Assembly (NCBI GenBank): GCA_025351025.1
Contig: JANXWR010000591.1
Coordinates: 1-33,511 of the forward strand
From: Burkholderiales bacterium
Lineage (GTDB): Bacteria > Pseudomonadota > Gammaproteobacteria > Burkholderiales > Burkholderiaceae_C
DNA length: 33,511 nucleotides
Reading direction: 5' to 3'
Positions 1 through 7,119 of the stretch are shown here, piece by piece. Made by a program: the position numbers and the translations under genes. How positions within the stretch are numbered: the stretch's first letter is position 1; every line of letters begins with the position of its first letter. The notes under the pieces were generated by a model that saw only the letters and a list, made by a program, of their open reading frames with translations, did no database searches and was not told where the DNA came from.

Positions 1-1
1 C

Positions 2-79
2 ACGACCTACGGCTTCGACAGCGTCACCATGATGCAAGAGAGCAAGACAACGGTCTGCCAGGTCGAGCGCGCGGCCTGA
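2..79 (+). CDS. Formate dehydrogenase catalytic (alpha) subunit, C-terminal fragment
   Basis: Only the last 25 codons are inside the window, read in the frame that ends at the TGA at 77-79. The residues TTYGFDSVTMMQESKTTVCQ resemble the C-terminus of the molybdopterin (Mo/W-bis-MGD) subunit of respiratory formate dehydrogenases. The identity is supported mainly by the downstream genes, which encode the Fe-S and cytochrome b subunits with 28 bases between this stop and the next start. The catalytic residue (Sec or Cys) and the Tat signal lie upstream of the window and cannot be judged. Confidence 0.75.
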   Translation, partial: TTYGFDSVTMMQESKTTVCQVERAA

Positions 80-107
80 CCGACATAGAAGGACACGGGA
101 GCTCACG

Positions 108-740
108 ATGGCAAGAATGAAGTTCATCTGCGACGCCGAGCGTTGCATCGAATGCAACGGCTGCGTCACCGCCTGCAAGGCCGAGCACGACGTTCCCTGG
201 GGCGTGAACCGGCGCCGCGTCGTGACGCTGAACGACGGCGTCGCCGGCGAGCGCAGCATCTCGGTCGCCTGCATGCACTGCTCCGACGCGCCGTGCATGG
301 CGGTCTGCCCGGTCGACTGCTTCTACCGCACCGACGAAGGCGTGGTGCTGCACGACAAGGACACCTGCATCGGCTGCGGATATTGCTCGTATGCGTGTCC
401 GTTCGGCGCGCCGCAGTTTCCTTCCAACGGCGCGTTCGGCCTGCGCGGCAAGATGGACAAGTGCACCTTCTGCGCCGGCGGTCCCGAGGTCAACGGCAGC
501 GAGGCCGAGAACGCGAAGTACGGGCGCAACCGCCTCTCCGAAGGCAAGCTGCCGGCCTGCGCCGAAATGTGCTCGACCAAGGCGCTGCTCGGCGGCGACG
601 GCGATGTCATCGCCGACATCCTGCGCACTCGCGTGCTCAACCGCGGCAAGGGCAGCGAGGTCTGGGGTTGGGGGACGGCCTACGGCAAGCCCGCGCCGGG
701 CAAGGGCCAGGCGCAGCCGGTCGAGGCCAAGAAGTCATGA
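108..740 (+). CDS. fdhB: Formate dehydrogenase iron-sulfur (beta) subunit
   Basis: A 210-residue ferredoxin-like subunit that passes electrons from the formate-oxidising subunit to the membrane cytochrome b. Four cysteine groups are visible: C13-x2-C16-x2-C19-x3-C23 with C8 nearby, C55/C58/C63/C67/C71, C87-x2-C90-x2-C93-x3-C97, and C119/C122 with C151/C155. This is the usual four [4Fe-4S] layout of FDH and DMSO-reductase-family beta subunits. There is no C-terminal membrane anchor like that of E. coli FdnH, which fits the shorter Fdh3B-type subunits of Burkholderiales. The start is the ATG at 108, with a GGGAG-like Shine-Dalgarno sequence just upstream. The stop overlaps the next start (ATGA at 737-740), so the lipoprotein gene is translationally coupled. 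Confidence 0.93.
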   Translation: MARMKFICDAERCIECNGCVTACKAEHDVPWGVNRRRVVTLNDGVAGERSISVACMHCSDAPCMAVCPVDCFYRTDEGVVLHDKDTCIGCGYCSYACPFGAPQFPSNGAFGLRGKMDKCTFCAGGPEVNGSEAENAKYGRNRLSEGKLPACAEMCSTKALLGGDGDVIADILRTRVLNRGKGSEVWGWGTAYGKPAPGKGQAQPVEAKKS

Positions 741-964
741 AGGCCCTGGCGGCGGTGAGTTGCGTCGCCCTCGCGCTCGGACTGGCGGGCTGCGAGAAAG
801 CCCAGACCACGGCGTCCGGTTCGGAGAAGAAGGCCGACGCGCCGAGCTGGCAGGTGGCGAGCAGCCCCTATGCCGCGCCCGGCTGGACGCCCGGCGACAA
901 GGCGAGCTGGGAAGCGCAGCTGCGCACGCGTGCCCAAGGCCAGAACGACTACGCAGCGAAGTAA
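737..964 (+). CDS. Small formate-dehydrogenase-associated lipoprotein
   Basis: A 75-residue product. It starts MKALAAVSCVALALGLAGCE, a signal peptide ending in a good lipobox (L-A-G-C, Cys19), so the mature protein should be a small lipid-anchored envelope protein. The rest is polar and lacks a recognisable domain; W-rich segments (PSWQVASSPY, APGWTPGD, KASWEAQ) are the only notable pattern. The start overlaps the stop of fdhB by four bases, and the cytochrome b gene begins 9 bases downstream, so it is a true operon member. I infer a role in assembly or anchoring of the periplasm-facing dehydrogenase. The function is unknown. Confidence 0.8.
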   Translation: MKALAAVSCVALALGLAGCEKAQTTASGSEKKADAPSWQVASSPYAAPGWTPGDKASWEAQLRTRAQGQNDYAAK

Positions 965-973
965 GAGACCGCC

Positions 974-2125
974 ATGCGAAGCCTGATCCGAAGCACCGCG
1001 CTGGCCGTCGCCGCACTGGCGCTGGCGGGTGCCGCGCTGGCGCAAGGCGAGCCGGCACGCAAGGTCGACCCGTCGCCGGCCGCGGCGGTGGCGGCGAGCG
1101 GCGCCACTGTCGCTCCCATGGCCGAGCCGCGAGCCGACGAGACCAACGCGCAGCGCGCCAAGTCCCAGCCGGGCAACAACGCGCCCTTCTGGCGCGCCGT
1201 GCGCAACTCGGGCAATGCGCCCGGCACCGTGAACAACATGGCGGCGCCTGGCGAGCGTGGCGTCCTGGTCCAGGCGTTCGCCGAGTACCCCGGCTCGAAG
1301 ATGACGAGCGCCGGCGAGGCCTGGCGCCAGGTACGCAACCACTGGATCATTCCGTACGGCGGCGCGCTGCTCGTGATCGTGCTGCTCGCAATCGCGCTGT
1401 ATTACTTTGCCAAGGGACCGCTCGGCGGCCACGAGCCCGACACCGGTCGCAAGATCGAGCGCTTCACCTACTTCGAACGTGCCGCGCACTGGAGCAACGC
1501 GATCGCGTTCTGCGTTCTCGCGATCTCGGGCCTGGTGATGGCGTTCGGCAAGTTCGTGCTGCTGCCGCTCACCGGCTCGACCCTTCTCGGCTGGCTCGGC
1601 TGGCCGCTCAAGACGGCGCACAACTTCTTTGGCCCGCTGTTCGCGGTGTCGCTGGTGATCGTGTTCTTCACCTTCCTGCGCAGCAACTGGCCGAGCCGCG
1701 ATGACTGGGTCTGGCTGCGCCGCGGCGGCGGACTCTTCGGTGGCGAGGAGCCGCCTTCGCACCGCTTCAATGCCGGCGAAAAGCTCGTCTTCTGGGGCGG
1801 GGTGTTCTTCCTCGGCCTGTTCATCGTCAGCTCCGGCTTCGTGCTCGACAAGATCCTGCCCGGGCTCGACTATCAGCGCGGCGACATGCAGATCGCGCAC
1901 ATCGTCCATTCGATCGCGGCGATGTTCATGATGGCCGTCTTCATCGGCCACATCTACATCGGCACGATCGGCATGAAGGGTTCGTATCACGCGATGAAGA
2001 CCGGCTATGTCGACGAAGGCTGGGCTCGCGAGCACCACCTGCTCTGGTACGAGGACATTCGCGACGGCAAGATCCCGGTCCAGCGCAGCACCCCTCCCGG
2101 GCGCCTTGAGCAGCCCGCCGCCTGA
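974..2125 (+). CDS. fdhC: Formate dehydrogenase cytochrome b556 (gamma) subunit
   Basis: A 383-residue di-haem membrane anchor that takes electrons from the Fe-S subunit and delivers them to the quinone pool. It has an N-terminal signal peptide (to about A23), then about 100 residues of Ala/Pro-rich periplasmic sequence, then membrane segments near 125-145, 172-198, 214-236, 270-292 and 308-330. Candidate haem ligands are H172 (AAHWSN), H216 (TAHNFF), H309/H312 (IAHIVHS) and H326 (FIGHIYIG), the usual set in FdnI/FdoI-type cytochromes. The long N-terminal periplasmic extension is absent from E. coli FdnI and is typical of the Burkholderiales form. It is followed after 21 bases by a small exported protein gene. 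Confidence 0.92.
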   Translation: MRSLIRSTALAVAALALAGAALAQGEPARKVDPSPAAAVAASGATVAPMAEPRADETNAQRAKSQPGNNAPFWRAVRNSGNAPGTVNNMAAPGERGVLVQAFAEYPGSKMTSAGEAWRQVRNHWIIPYGGALLVIVLLAIALYYFAKGPLGGHEPDTGRKIERFTYFERAAHWSNAIAFCVLAISGLVMAFGKFVLLPLTGSTLLGWLGWPLKTAHNFFGPLFAVSLVIVFFTFLRSNWPSRDDWVWLRRGGGLFGGEEPPSHRFNAGEKLVFWGGVFFLGLFIVSSGFVLDKILPGLDYQRGDMQIAHIVHSIAAMFMMAVFIGHIYIGTIGMKGSYHAMKTGYVDEGWAREHHLLWYEDIRDGKIPVQRSTPPGRLEQPAA

Positions 2126-2146
2126 GTTCTCACCTGCGAGGAAGCC

Positions 2147-2530
2147 ATGCGTCATGTCCCCCTTGCCGTCCTGATCGCACTGTCCCTGTCCGGCTCGGTG
2201 CTCGCCAAGCTTCCGGCGCTCTCCGACGAGGCGAAGGCCAAGGCGGCCGAGGTGGCCGCGAAGTCCGCATGGTCCGACAAGGTCGGCGCCTACAAGCTCT
2301 GCCAGGCGATGGATCGGGTCGCCGACGGCTATCGCAAGGAGGCGAAGGCCACGGGCAAGGAGCCGTCCGCGCCGGTGGCCACTCCAGGCTGCGCCGACCC
2401 GGGCCCGTTCGCGATCACGCCGGCGGCGGCCAAGCCCATCGAGGCCTCGGGCGCGCACTCGCCTTCCGGCATGGCGGTGGGCCCGCCGAGCACCAACGCG
2501 ACATCGACGCAGATCTCGCCGAAGAAATAG
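2147..2530 (+). CDS. Small exported protein of the formate dehydrogenase operon
   Basis: A 127-residue protein of unknown function. It begins with a signal peptide (MRHVPLAVLIALSLSGSVLA, probable cleavage after A20), followed by an Ala/Lys-rich helix (residues about 26-45). A short central segment contains two cysteines (C54 in YKLCQAMDR and another in TPGCADPGPF), which could form a periplasmic disulfide. The C-terminal third is Pro/Ser/Ala-rich and looks disordered. A GAGGAAGC Shine-Dalgarno region precedes the ATG. It lies 21 bases after the cytochrome b gene and before fdhD. A role linked to the periplasmic side of the enzyme is inferred from context only. Confidence 0.75.
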   Translation: MRHVPLAVLIALSLSGSVLAKLPALSDEAKAKAAEVAAKSAWSDKVGAYKLCQAMDRVADGYRKEAKATGKEPSAPVATPGCADPGPFAITPAAAKPIEASGAHSPSGMAVGPPSTNATSTQISPKK

Positions 2531-2540
2531 CGGCGCATTC

Positions 2541-2559
2541 GCGGCCCGCACGGGGCCGC
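2541..2559 (+). terminator. Possible hairpin between the fdh genes and fdhD
   Basis: GCGGCCCG and CGGGGCCGC flank a short loop, forming a GC-rich stem just after the stop of the small exported protein. No clear T-run follows, so this may only attenuate or protect the transcript rather than end it. Confidence 0.3.
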
Positions 2560-2591
2560 GGGTCGAGCCTTCGTTTGCGTACAGTCGAGCG

Positions 2592-3434
2592 ATGAAGCCT
2601 ACGCTGCGTCTCACTTCGGCCAGCGCGCCACTCACCCACGAGATCAGCGCCCGCGACGAGTTCGGCGCGACGCGCCGGATCTCGATCCCCGCCGAGCGCG
2701 CGCTGACCGTGTTCGTCGACAAGCGCGAGCTCGTGACGCTGATGACGCTGGGCGCCGCGCCCGAGCTGCTCGTGCTCGGCTACCTGCGCAACCAGCGGCT
2801 GGTCGACTCGGTCGACGATGTCGATTCGATCACCGTCGCCTGGGACGTCGCGGCCGCTGCCGTCAAGACGCGAGCCGGCATCGAGCGCTTCGACGAGAAG
2901 ACGGCCAAGCGCGTCGTCACGACCGGCTGCGGCCAGGGCACGGTCTTCGGCGACATGATGAGCGACCTCGGCTCGATCCGCCTGCCCGACCCGGGCGACC
3001 CCGCCGCGCGCATCAGCCAGCGTACGCTGTACGGGCTGCTCAATGCGATGCGGCTCCAGGAGAGCACCTACAAGTCGGCGGGCTCGGTGCACGGCTGCGC
3101 CTTGTTCCGCCAGGACGAGCTGCTCACCTTCGTCGAGGATGTAGGCCGGCACAACGCGATCGACACCATCGCCGGCTGGATGTGGCTGAACGACGTCGCA
3201 GGCAGCGACAAGATCTTCTACACGACAGGCCGGCTGACGAGCGAGATGGTGATCAAGGCGGCGCAGATGGGCGTGCCGGTGATCGTGTCGCGCAGCGGCG
3301 CCACGCAGATGGGCCACGAGTTGGCCGAGCGCCTCGGCCTCACGTTGTTCGGCCGGGCGATGAATCGCCACTTCATCTGCTATTGCGGCTTCGACCGCTT
3401 CGACGCCGAGCCGGAGCGGCCGCGCCCCGCCTGA
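2592..3434 (+). CDS. fdhD: Formate dehydrogenase accessory sulfurtransferase FdhD
   Basis: A 280-residue FdhD-family protein. In E. coli, FdhD receives sulfur from IscS as a cysteine persulfide and transfers it to the bis-MGD cofactor before insertion into formate dehydrogenase. Visible family features are the early LVLGYLRNQRLVDS segment, the cysteine loop V-T-T-G-C113-G-Q-G-T, FVEDVGRHNAIDT (181-192), and TSEMVIKAAQMGVPVIVSRS near 216-235. The canonical loop is C-x-x-C, but here only the first cysteine is present; the second position is G116. A C-terminal C263-Y-C265 pair may matter instead. It starts 61 bases after the previous gene and is convergent with moeA. Confidence 0.88.
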   Translation: MKPTLRLTSASAPLTHEISARDEFGATRRISIPAERALTVFVDKRELVTLMTLGAAPELLVLGYLRNQRLVDSVDDVDSITVAWDVAAAAVKTRAGIERFDEKTAKRVVTTGCGQGTVFGDMMSDLGSIRLPDPGDPAARISQRTLYGLLNAMRLQESTYKSAGSVHGCALFRQDELLTFVEDVGRHNAIDTIAGWMWLNDVAGSDKIFYTTGRLTSEMVIKAAQMGVPVIVSRSGATQMGHELAERLGLTLFGRAMNRHFICYCGFDRFDAEPERPRPA

Positions 3435-3456
3435 GGCGGGATCGCGAGCATCGCGC

Positions 3457-4749
3457 TCAGCCCAGGCCGTCGAACATCAGCACGTCGACGAGATCGCCGG
3501 CGGCGACGTTGCCCTGCTCGTGGCCGAGCACGACCAGGCCGTTCGCTTTGCTCATGCTGCTCAGGATGCCCGAGCCCTGGGCGCCGCTGAGCCGGACCTG
3601 CAGGCCGCCTTCGGCGGTGCGCTCGACGAAGCCGCGCTGGTACTCGGTGCGCCCCGGCTTCTTGCGCACGGCGTCGACGCTGGCGGCGCGAAGCGCGAGC
3701 GTCGGCGTCGCCGTGGCGCCGCTCATCGCGAGCAGGGCGTCGCGTACCAGCGCATAGAAGGTGACCATCACCGCGACCGGATTGCCCGGCAAGCCGAAGG
3801 CGATGACGCTGCGCCCGGCGCTTTCGATCCGGCCGATCGCCATCGGTCGGCCCGGACGCATGGCGATCCGCCAGAACACCGCGTCGCCCAGGCTGGCCAG
3901 GATCATGCGCGTGTGGTCGGCCTCGCCGACGCTGGCGCCGCCGGTGGTGATGATGGCGTCGGCGGCGCCAGCGGCGCAGCGAAACGCCGCCTCGAGCGCC
4001 TCGGGAACGTCGCGCACCACGCCGAAGTCGAGCACATCGACGCCGAGCCGTTGCAGCATCGCCCAGAGCGTGTAGCGGTTGCTGTCGTAGACCGAGCCCG
4101 GCGTGAGCGCCTCGCCGACCGAACGCAACTCGTCGCCGGTCGAGAAGAAGGCGACGCGCAGGCGCCGGAAGACCGGCACCTCGGCCCGGCCCAGCGAGGC
4201 CAGCACGCCGATGTCGGCCGGGCGAAGCACGCGGCCCGCGCAGAGCGCGGTCGCGCCGCGCGCCAGATCCTCGCCGGCGAGCCGCCGGTTTTCGCCCTGG
4301 CGCACCACGCCCGTCGCAACCGCGATGCGCGTGCCGTCGACGCGAACGAACTCCTGCGGCACGACCGTGTCGAGCCCCGCGGGCATGGTCGCGCCGGTCA
4401 TGATGCGCACGCATTGACCGGGACCCACCGCGCCGGCGATGCCGCCGCCCGCGAAGCCGCTGCCAGCCACCTGGAGCACGGTGTCGCCGCTGGCCGCGAG
4501 GTCGGTGGCGCGCAGGGCGTAGCCGTCCATGGCCGAGTTGTCCTGCCCGGGAACGTCGATCGGCGAGACGATGTCCTCGGCGAGCACGCGGCCGAGCGCC
4601 GAGCGCAGCGCGAGCTTCTCGACCGCCTGCAGGCGCGGCACCAGTCTGTCGAGGAACTCGCGCGCGGTCGCCACCGGCAGCGCCTTCGGGTCGTAGCCGC
4701 CGACGCACGAGCCGATCTCCTGCAGCGAGGCCGCCTTCGGTTCGCTCAC
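3457..4749 (-). CDS. moeA: Molybdopterin molybdenumtransferase MoeA
   Basis: A 430-residue enzyme that inserts molybdate (or tungstate) into adenylylated molybdopterin, the last step before Moco or bis-MGD. Motifs seen: VPGQDNSAMDGYALR (67-81), STGDELRSVGE, YDSNRY, then the MPT-binding fold ITTGGASVGEADHT and FGLPGNPVAVMVTFYALV, and a C-terminal beta-barrel domain IV. Its length is typical. The start is GTG (4749), because GGAGGG lies 8 bases upstream and the GTG overlaps the stop of a mini-ORF in a repeat (GTGA). It is the last gene of the tup-mobA operon and faces fdhD. Confidence 0.93.
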   Translation of the reverse strand: MSEPKAASLQEIGSCVGGYDPKALPVATAREFLDRLVPRLQAVEKLALRSALGRVLAEDIVSPIDVPGQDNSAMDGYALRATDLAASGDTVLQVAGSGFAGGGIAGAVGPGQCVRIMTGATMPAGLDTVVPQEFVRVDGTRIAVATGVVRQGENRRLAGEDLARGATALCAGRVLRPADIGVLASLGRAEVPVFRRLRVAFFSTGDELRSVGEALTPGSVYDSNRYTLWAMLQRLGVDVLDFGVVRDVPEALEAAFRCAAGAADAIITTGGASVGEADHTRMILASLGDAVFWRIAMRPGRPMAIGRIESAGRSVIAFGLPGNPVAVMVTFYALVRDALLAMSGATATPTLALRAASVDAVRKKPGRTEYQRGFVERTAEGGLQVRLSGAQGSGILSSMSKANGLVVLGHEQGNVAAGDLVDVLMFDGLG

Positions 4750-4866
4750 TGGGCTGCCCTCCGCGCTACGCGCTCCGGGACGAGCGCTTTGGAGCGGCCA
4801 AGCTCGCTCACTGGACTACCCTTCGCGCTGCGCGCTCCGGGATGAGCGCTTTGGAGCGGCCATGCG
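4743..4866 (-). repeat. Two tandem 62-bp repeat units between mobA and moeA
   Basis: Unit 1 (4805-4866) and unit 2 (4743-4804) align without gaps and differ at roughly eight positions. Each contains a 6-bp stem (GCGCTC / GAGCGC with 6-base loop; 4832-4849 and 4770-4787) and, in transcription sense, ends in an AAGG or GGAGG Shine-Dalgarno stretch followed by GTGAGC. The same pattern, with sequence changes, recurs before the lactate dehydrogenase gene (14772-14834) and more loosely between tupB and tupC (7033-7119). Confidence 0.85.
4746..4811 (-). CDS. Relay mini-ORF 2 (21 codons) between mobA and moeA
   Basis: This is the second copy: GTG at 4811, 21 codons ([10 protein letters not shown]..., ending AAQ) and TGA at 4748-4746, overlapping the moeA GTG (4749) as GTGA. 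A GAAGGG stretch inside copy 1 serves as its ribosome-binding site, and GGAGGG inside copy 2 serves moeA. It shares GRSKAL, a PER triplet and AxRRxxQ with mini-ORF 1. Confidence 0.5.
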   Translation of the reverse strand: MSELGRSKALVPERVARRAAQ

Positions 4867-4873
4867 CGCTCAT
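4808..4873 (-). CDS. Relay mini-ORF 1 (21 codons) between mobA and moeA
   Basis: An ATG at 4873 overlaps the mobA stop as ATGA, and the frame runs 21 codons ([10 protein letters not shown]..., basic, ending VVQ) to a TGA at 4810-4808. That TGA overlaps the GTG of mini-ORF 2 as GTGA. The reading length (66) minus the 4-base overlap equals the 62-bp repeat period. Whether the peptide itself matters is unknown. I infer that the cassette passes ribosomes from mobA toward moeA. Confidence 0.5.
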   Translation of the reverse strand: MSAHGRSKALIPERAARRVVQ

Positions 4874-5481
4874 GGTCGCTGGAGCTGCTGCAGCTCGTCC
4901 ATGGTGTTGGCATTGGCGAACGCCTCGGCGTTCTCGAAGGCGACCAGACGGGTCGCGTGCAGGGCGGTCCAGCGATCGATCTTGCGCTGCCCGCCGTGAA
5001 TGAAGCGGACCAGGCTTTCCATCAGGGCGGCGCGCATCATGCAGAACACCGGCTGCGCTTGCAGCGTGTCGCCGTCGCGGGTGGCGGCGACGGCGATCTC
5101 GGTGCTCTCGTCGGCGAACGATTCGGCGAGCCGCACGACCAGGTCTTCCGGAAACAGCGGCGAATCGCAGGGCACGACGATCAGGTACGGTGTCTCGCAG
5201 CGCTCGAGACCGGCCAGGAAGCCGGCCAGCGGACCCGGATAGTCGGGCACCGCGTCGGGCCAGACCGGCACGCCCATCGACTCGTAAGCCGCGATGTTGC
5301 GGTTGGCATTGAGGAGGGTCTCGCCGACCTGTGCTTGCAGCCGCAGCAGCGCGTGCATCGCCAGCGGCATGCCGCGGAAGTTCTGCAGGCCTTTGTCGAC
5401 GCCGCCCATGCGGCTGCCCCGCCCGCCGGCGAGGACGAGGCCGGTGATCTGGTCCTTACCGATCCTGGGCATCGGGCTCAC
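4870..5481 (-). CDS. mobA: Molybdenum cofactor guanylyltransferase MobA
   Basis: A 203-residue nucleotidyltransferase that attaches GMP from GTP to Mo/W-molybdopterin to make the MGD form used by formate dehydrogenase. The Rossmann-like N-terminal loop [13 protein letters not shown] (about 15-27) with following D29-K30, the VPCDSPLFP motif and a C-terminal NANTMDEL (family NINTPEEL-like) are clear. I chose the GTG at 5481 because it overlaps the tupA stop as GTGA; an ATG at 5472 gives a product three residues shorter and is equally plausible. A longer in-frame extension to 5565 runs into tupA and is unlikely. The stop overlaps a repeat-encoded mini-ORF. Confidence 0.92.
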   Translation of the reverse strand: MSPMPRIGKDQITGLVLAGGRGSRMGGVDKGLQNFRGMPLAMHALLRLQAQVGETLLNANRNIAAYESMGVPVWPDAVPDYPGPLAGFLAGLERCETPYLIVVPCDSPLFPEDLVVRLAESFADESTEIAVAATRDGDTLQAQPVFCMMRAALMESLVRFIHGGQRKIDRWTALHATRLVAFENAEAFANANTMDELQQLQRP

Positions 5482-6326
5482 CGGTCCGCGTTCGGGAAGA
5501 ACAACTGCTTGCCGTCGATCCGATACGCGGCGATGCTCGACTGACCCTCGGGGCCGGTCACCCAATCGGAGAAGGCTTGCGCCTCGGCCAGCTTGACATG
5601 CGGATGGCGTGCCGGGTTGACGACGATCACGCCGTACTGGTTGAAGAGGCGCGAGTCGCCTTCGACCAGGATCGCGAGCTTGCCCGGGTTCTTGAACGCC
5701 AGCCAGGTGCCCCGGTCGGTCAGGACATAGGCGTCGCTGCTCGAGGCGATGTTGAGCGCGGGGCCCATGCCGCAGCCGCAGGCTCGATACAGGAAGGTCT
5801 TGCCCGGCGCGTTTGCGGCCGGGTCGTCGATGCCGGCCTCTTTCCAGTAGCGCAGTTCGGCCGCGTGGGTGCCGCTGCGGTCGCCGCGTGAGATGAAGGG
5901 CAGGTTCGAGGCGGCGAGCTTGCGCAGCGCCGCGACGATGTCCCTGCCCCTGGTTGCGGCCGGGTCGGCCGCGGGGCCGACGAGGACGAAGTCGTTGTAC
6001 ATGACCGGACGGCGCGCCAGCCCGAAGCCCTCGGCCACGAATTTCTCCTCGGCAGCCTGGTCGTGTACGAACAGGACGTCGGCATCGCCTCGCCGGCCCA
6101 TGTCAAGCGCCTGGCCGGTGCCCTGCGCGACCACCCGGACGTCGATGCCGCGCGCCTTCTTGAATGCGGGTAGCAGGTGCGCGAACAGGCCCGACTGTTC
6201 GGTGCTGGTCGTCGACGACATGACGATATAGGGACCGGTGGCGGCCGCCGCCGCGCCGAGGGCCGCTGTTGCGGCAGCGAACCCGATCAGGACGCCGCGC
6301 GTGAGCGTACGGACGATGGATCTCAT
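5478..6326 (-). CDS. tupA: Tungstate/molybdate ABC transporter substrate-binding protein TupA
   Basis: A 282-residue periplasmic binding protein. The signal peptide ends around ALGAAAAA, and the mature protein starts with [14 protein letters not shown]. This matches the TTSTxxSGL oxyanion-binding signature of TupA and separates it from ModA. Further family blocks are [43 protein letters not shown] and [12 protein letters not shown]. The ATG overlaps the tupC stop (ATGA, 6323-6326), and the TGA overlaps the mobA GTG. TupA proteins generally prefer tungstate strongly over molybdate, so the cell may feed its formate dehydrogenase tungsten. The metal actually bound cannot be read from sequence. 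Confidence 0.92.
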   Translation of the reverse strand: MRSIVRTLTRGVLIGFAAATAALGAAAAATGPYIVMSSTTSTEQSGLFAHLLPAFKKARGIDVRVVAQGTGQALDMGRRGDADVLFVHDQAAEEKFVAEGFGLARRPVMYNDFVLVGPAADPAATRGRDIVAALRKLAASNLPFISRGDRSGTHAAELRYWKEAGIDDPAANAPGKTFLYRACGCGMGPALNIASSSDAYVLTDRGTWLAFKNPGKLAILVEGDSRLFNQYGVIVVNPARHPHVKLAEAQAFSDWVTGPEGQSSIAAYRIDGKQLFFPNADR

Positions 6327-7036
6327 GAAGACTCCTCTGAAGGCAGGATCGCGGCCGGATCGCGGCGCAGCGGCAGATCGGCGTGCTCGCCGAAGTAACG
6401 TTCGGTCGGCAGGTCGGCGAGGATTGCGCCGCCGTCGAGGTGGATCACCCGGGTCGCCAGGCGCTTGACTTGGCCGAGGTTGTGCGTGCTCATGACGAGC
6501 GTCATCCCGTCGGCGGCGAAAGCGGCGAGCATAGCCTCGATCTCTTTCTTCGCTGCCGGGTCGAGGTTCGAGGTCGGCTCGTCGAGGAACAGCACGTCGG
6601 GTCGCGCCGCCCAGGCACGAGCCAGCGCCAGCCGCTGCTGCTGCCCGCCGGAGAGGGTGCGCGCCGGCCGCTCGGCCCGGTCGGCGAGGGCGGCGCGATG
6701 CAGCGCCTCGCATGCCCGGCCGGCGCGCTCGGCCTTTGGCACGCCGGCCAGCCAGAGCGCGACGCGCAGGTTGTTCAGGACTGACAGACGCAGCATGAAC
6801 GGGCGCTGGAACACCATCGCCTGGGCCGCGCCGGCTTCGGCGACGCGACGCGAGCCGGTGTGCGGCAGCAGGCCGTGCAGCGCATGGAGCAAAGTCGTTT
6901 TGCCGGCGCCGTTGTTGCCGACCAGCGCGACGAACTCGCCGCGCCCGATCTGCACGTCGACGTCGTTCAGCGCGGCGAGCGCGCCGTAGCACACCGTCAC
7001 GCCGGAGAGGCCGAGGAGCGGCGCCGGCTCACTCAT
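6323..7036 (-). CDS. tupC: Tungstate/molybdate ABC transporter ATP-binding protein TupC
   Basis: A 237-residue ABC ATPase that powers oxyanion import through TupB. Walker A is GNNGAGKTT (40-48), the signature is LSGGQQQR (128-135) and Walker B is VLFLDEPTSNLDP (148-160), with an H-loop in STHNLGQVKR. It lacks the C-terminal MOP/TOBE metal-sensing domain found in ModC, as expected for TupC. The ATG at 7036 overlaps the TGA of a 28-codon repeat-borne mini-ORF, and its own TGA overlaps the tupA ATG. Confidence 0.92.
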   Translation of the reverse strand: MSEPAPLLGLSGVTVCYGALAALNDVDVQIGRGEFVALVGNNGAGKTTLLHALHGLLPHTGSRRVAEAGAAQAMVFQRPFMLRLSVLNNLRVALWLAGVPKAERAGRACEALHRAALADRAERPARTLSGGQQQRLALARAWAARPDVLFLDEPTSNLDPAAKKEIEAMLAAFAADGMTLVMSTHNLGQVKRLATRVIHLDGGAILADLPTERYFGEHADLPLRRDPAAILPSEESS

Positions 7037-7119
7037 CGCGCCCCCACGCTTGCGGCTGGCGCCGCTGCGCTGCCCCCCGAGGGGGCGTTCGCCCCTTGGG
7101 GCGGCCCGGCGGCGCTCAT
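7033..7119 (-). CDS. Relay mini-ORF 3 (28 codons) between tupB and tupC
   Basis: ATG at 7119 overlaps the tupB stop as ATGA; the frame (MSAAGPPQGANAPSGG..., Ala/Gly/Pro-rich) ends at TGA 7035-7033, which overlaps the tupC ATG as ATGA. The DNA contains a strong hairpin (GCCCCC-TCG-GGGGGC). The start region (ATGAGC, then GGGCCGCCCCAAGGG) is shared with the element before the lactate dehydrogenase. It is therefore a member of the same repeat family filling the space between two transporter genes. Confidence 0.5.
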   Translation of the reverse strand: MSAAGPPQGANAPSGGSAAAPAASVGAR

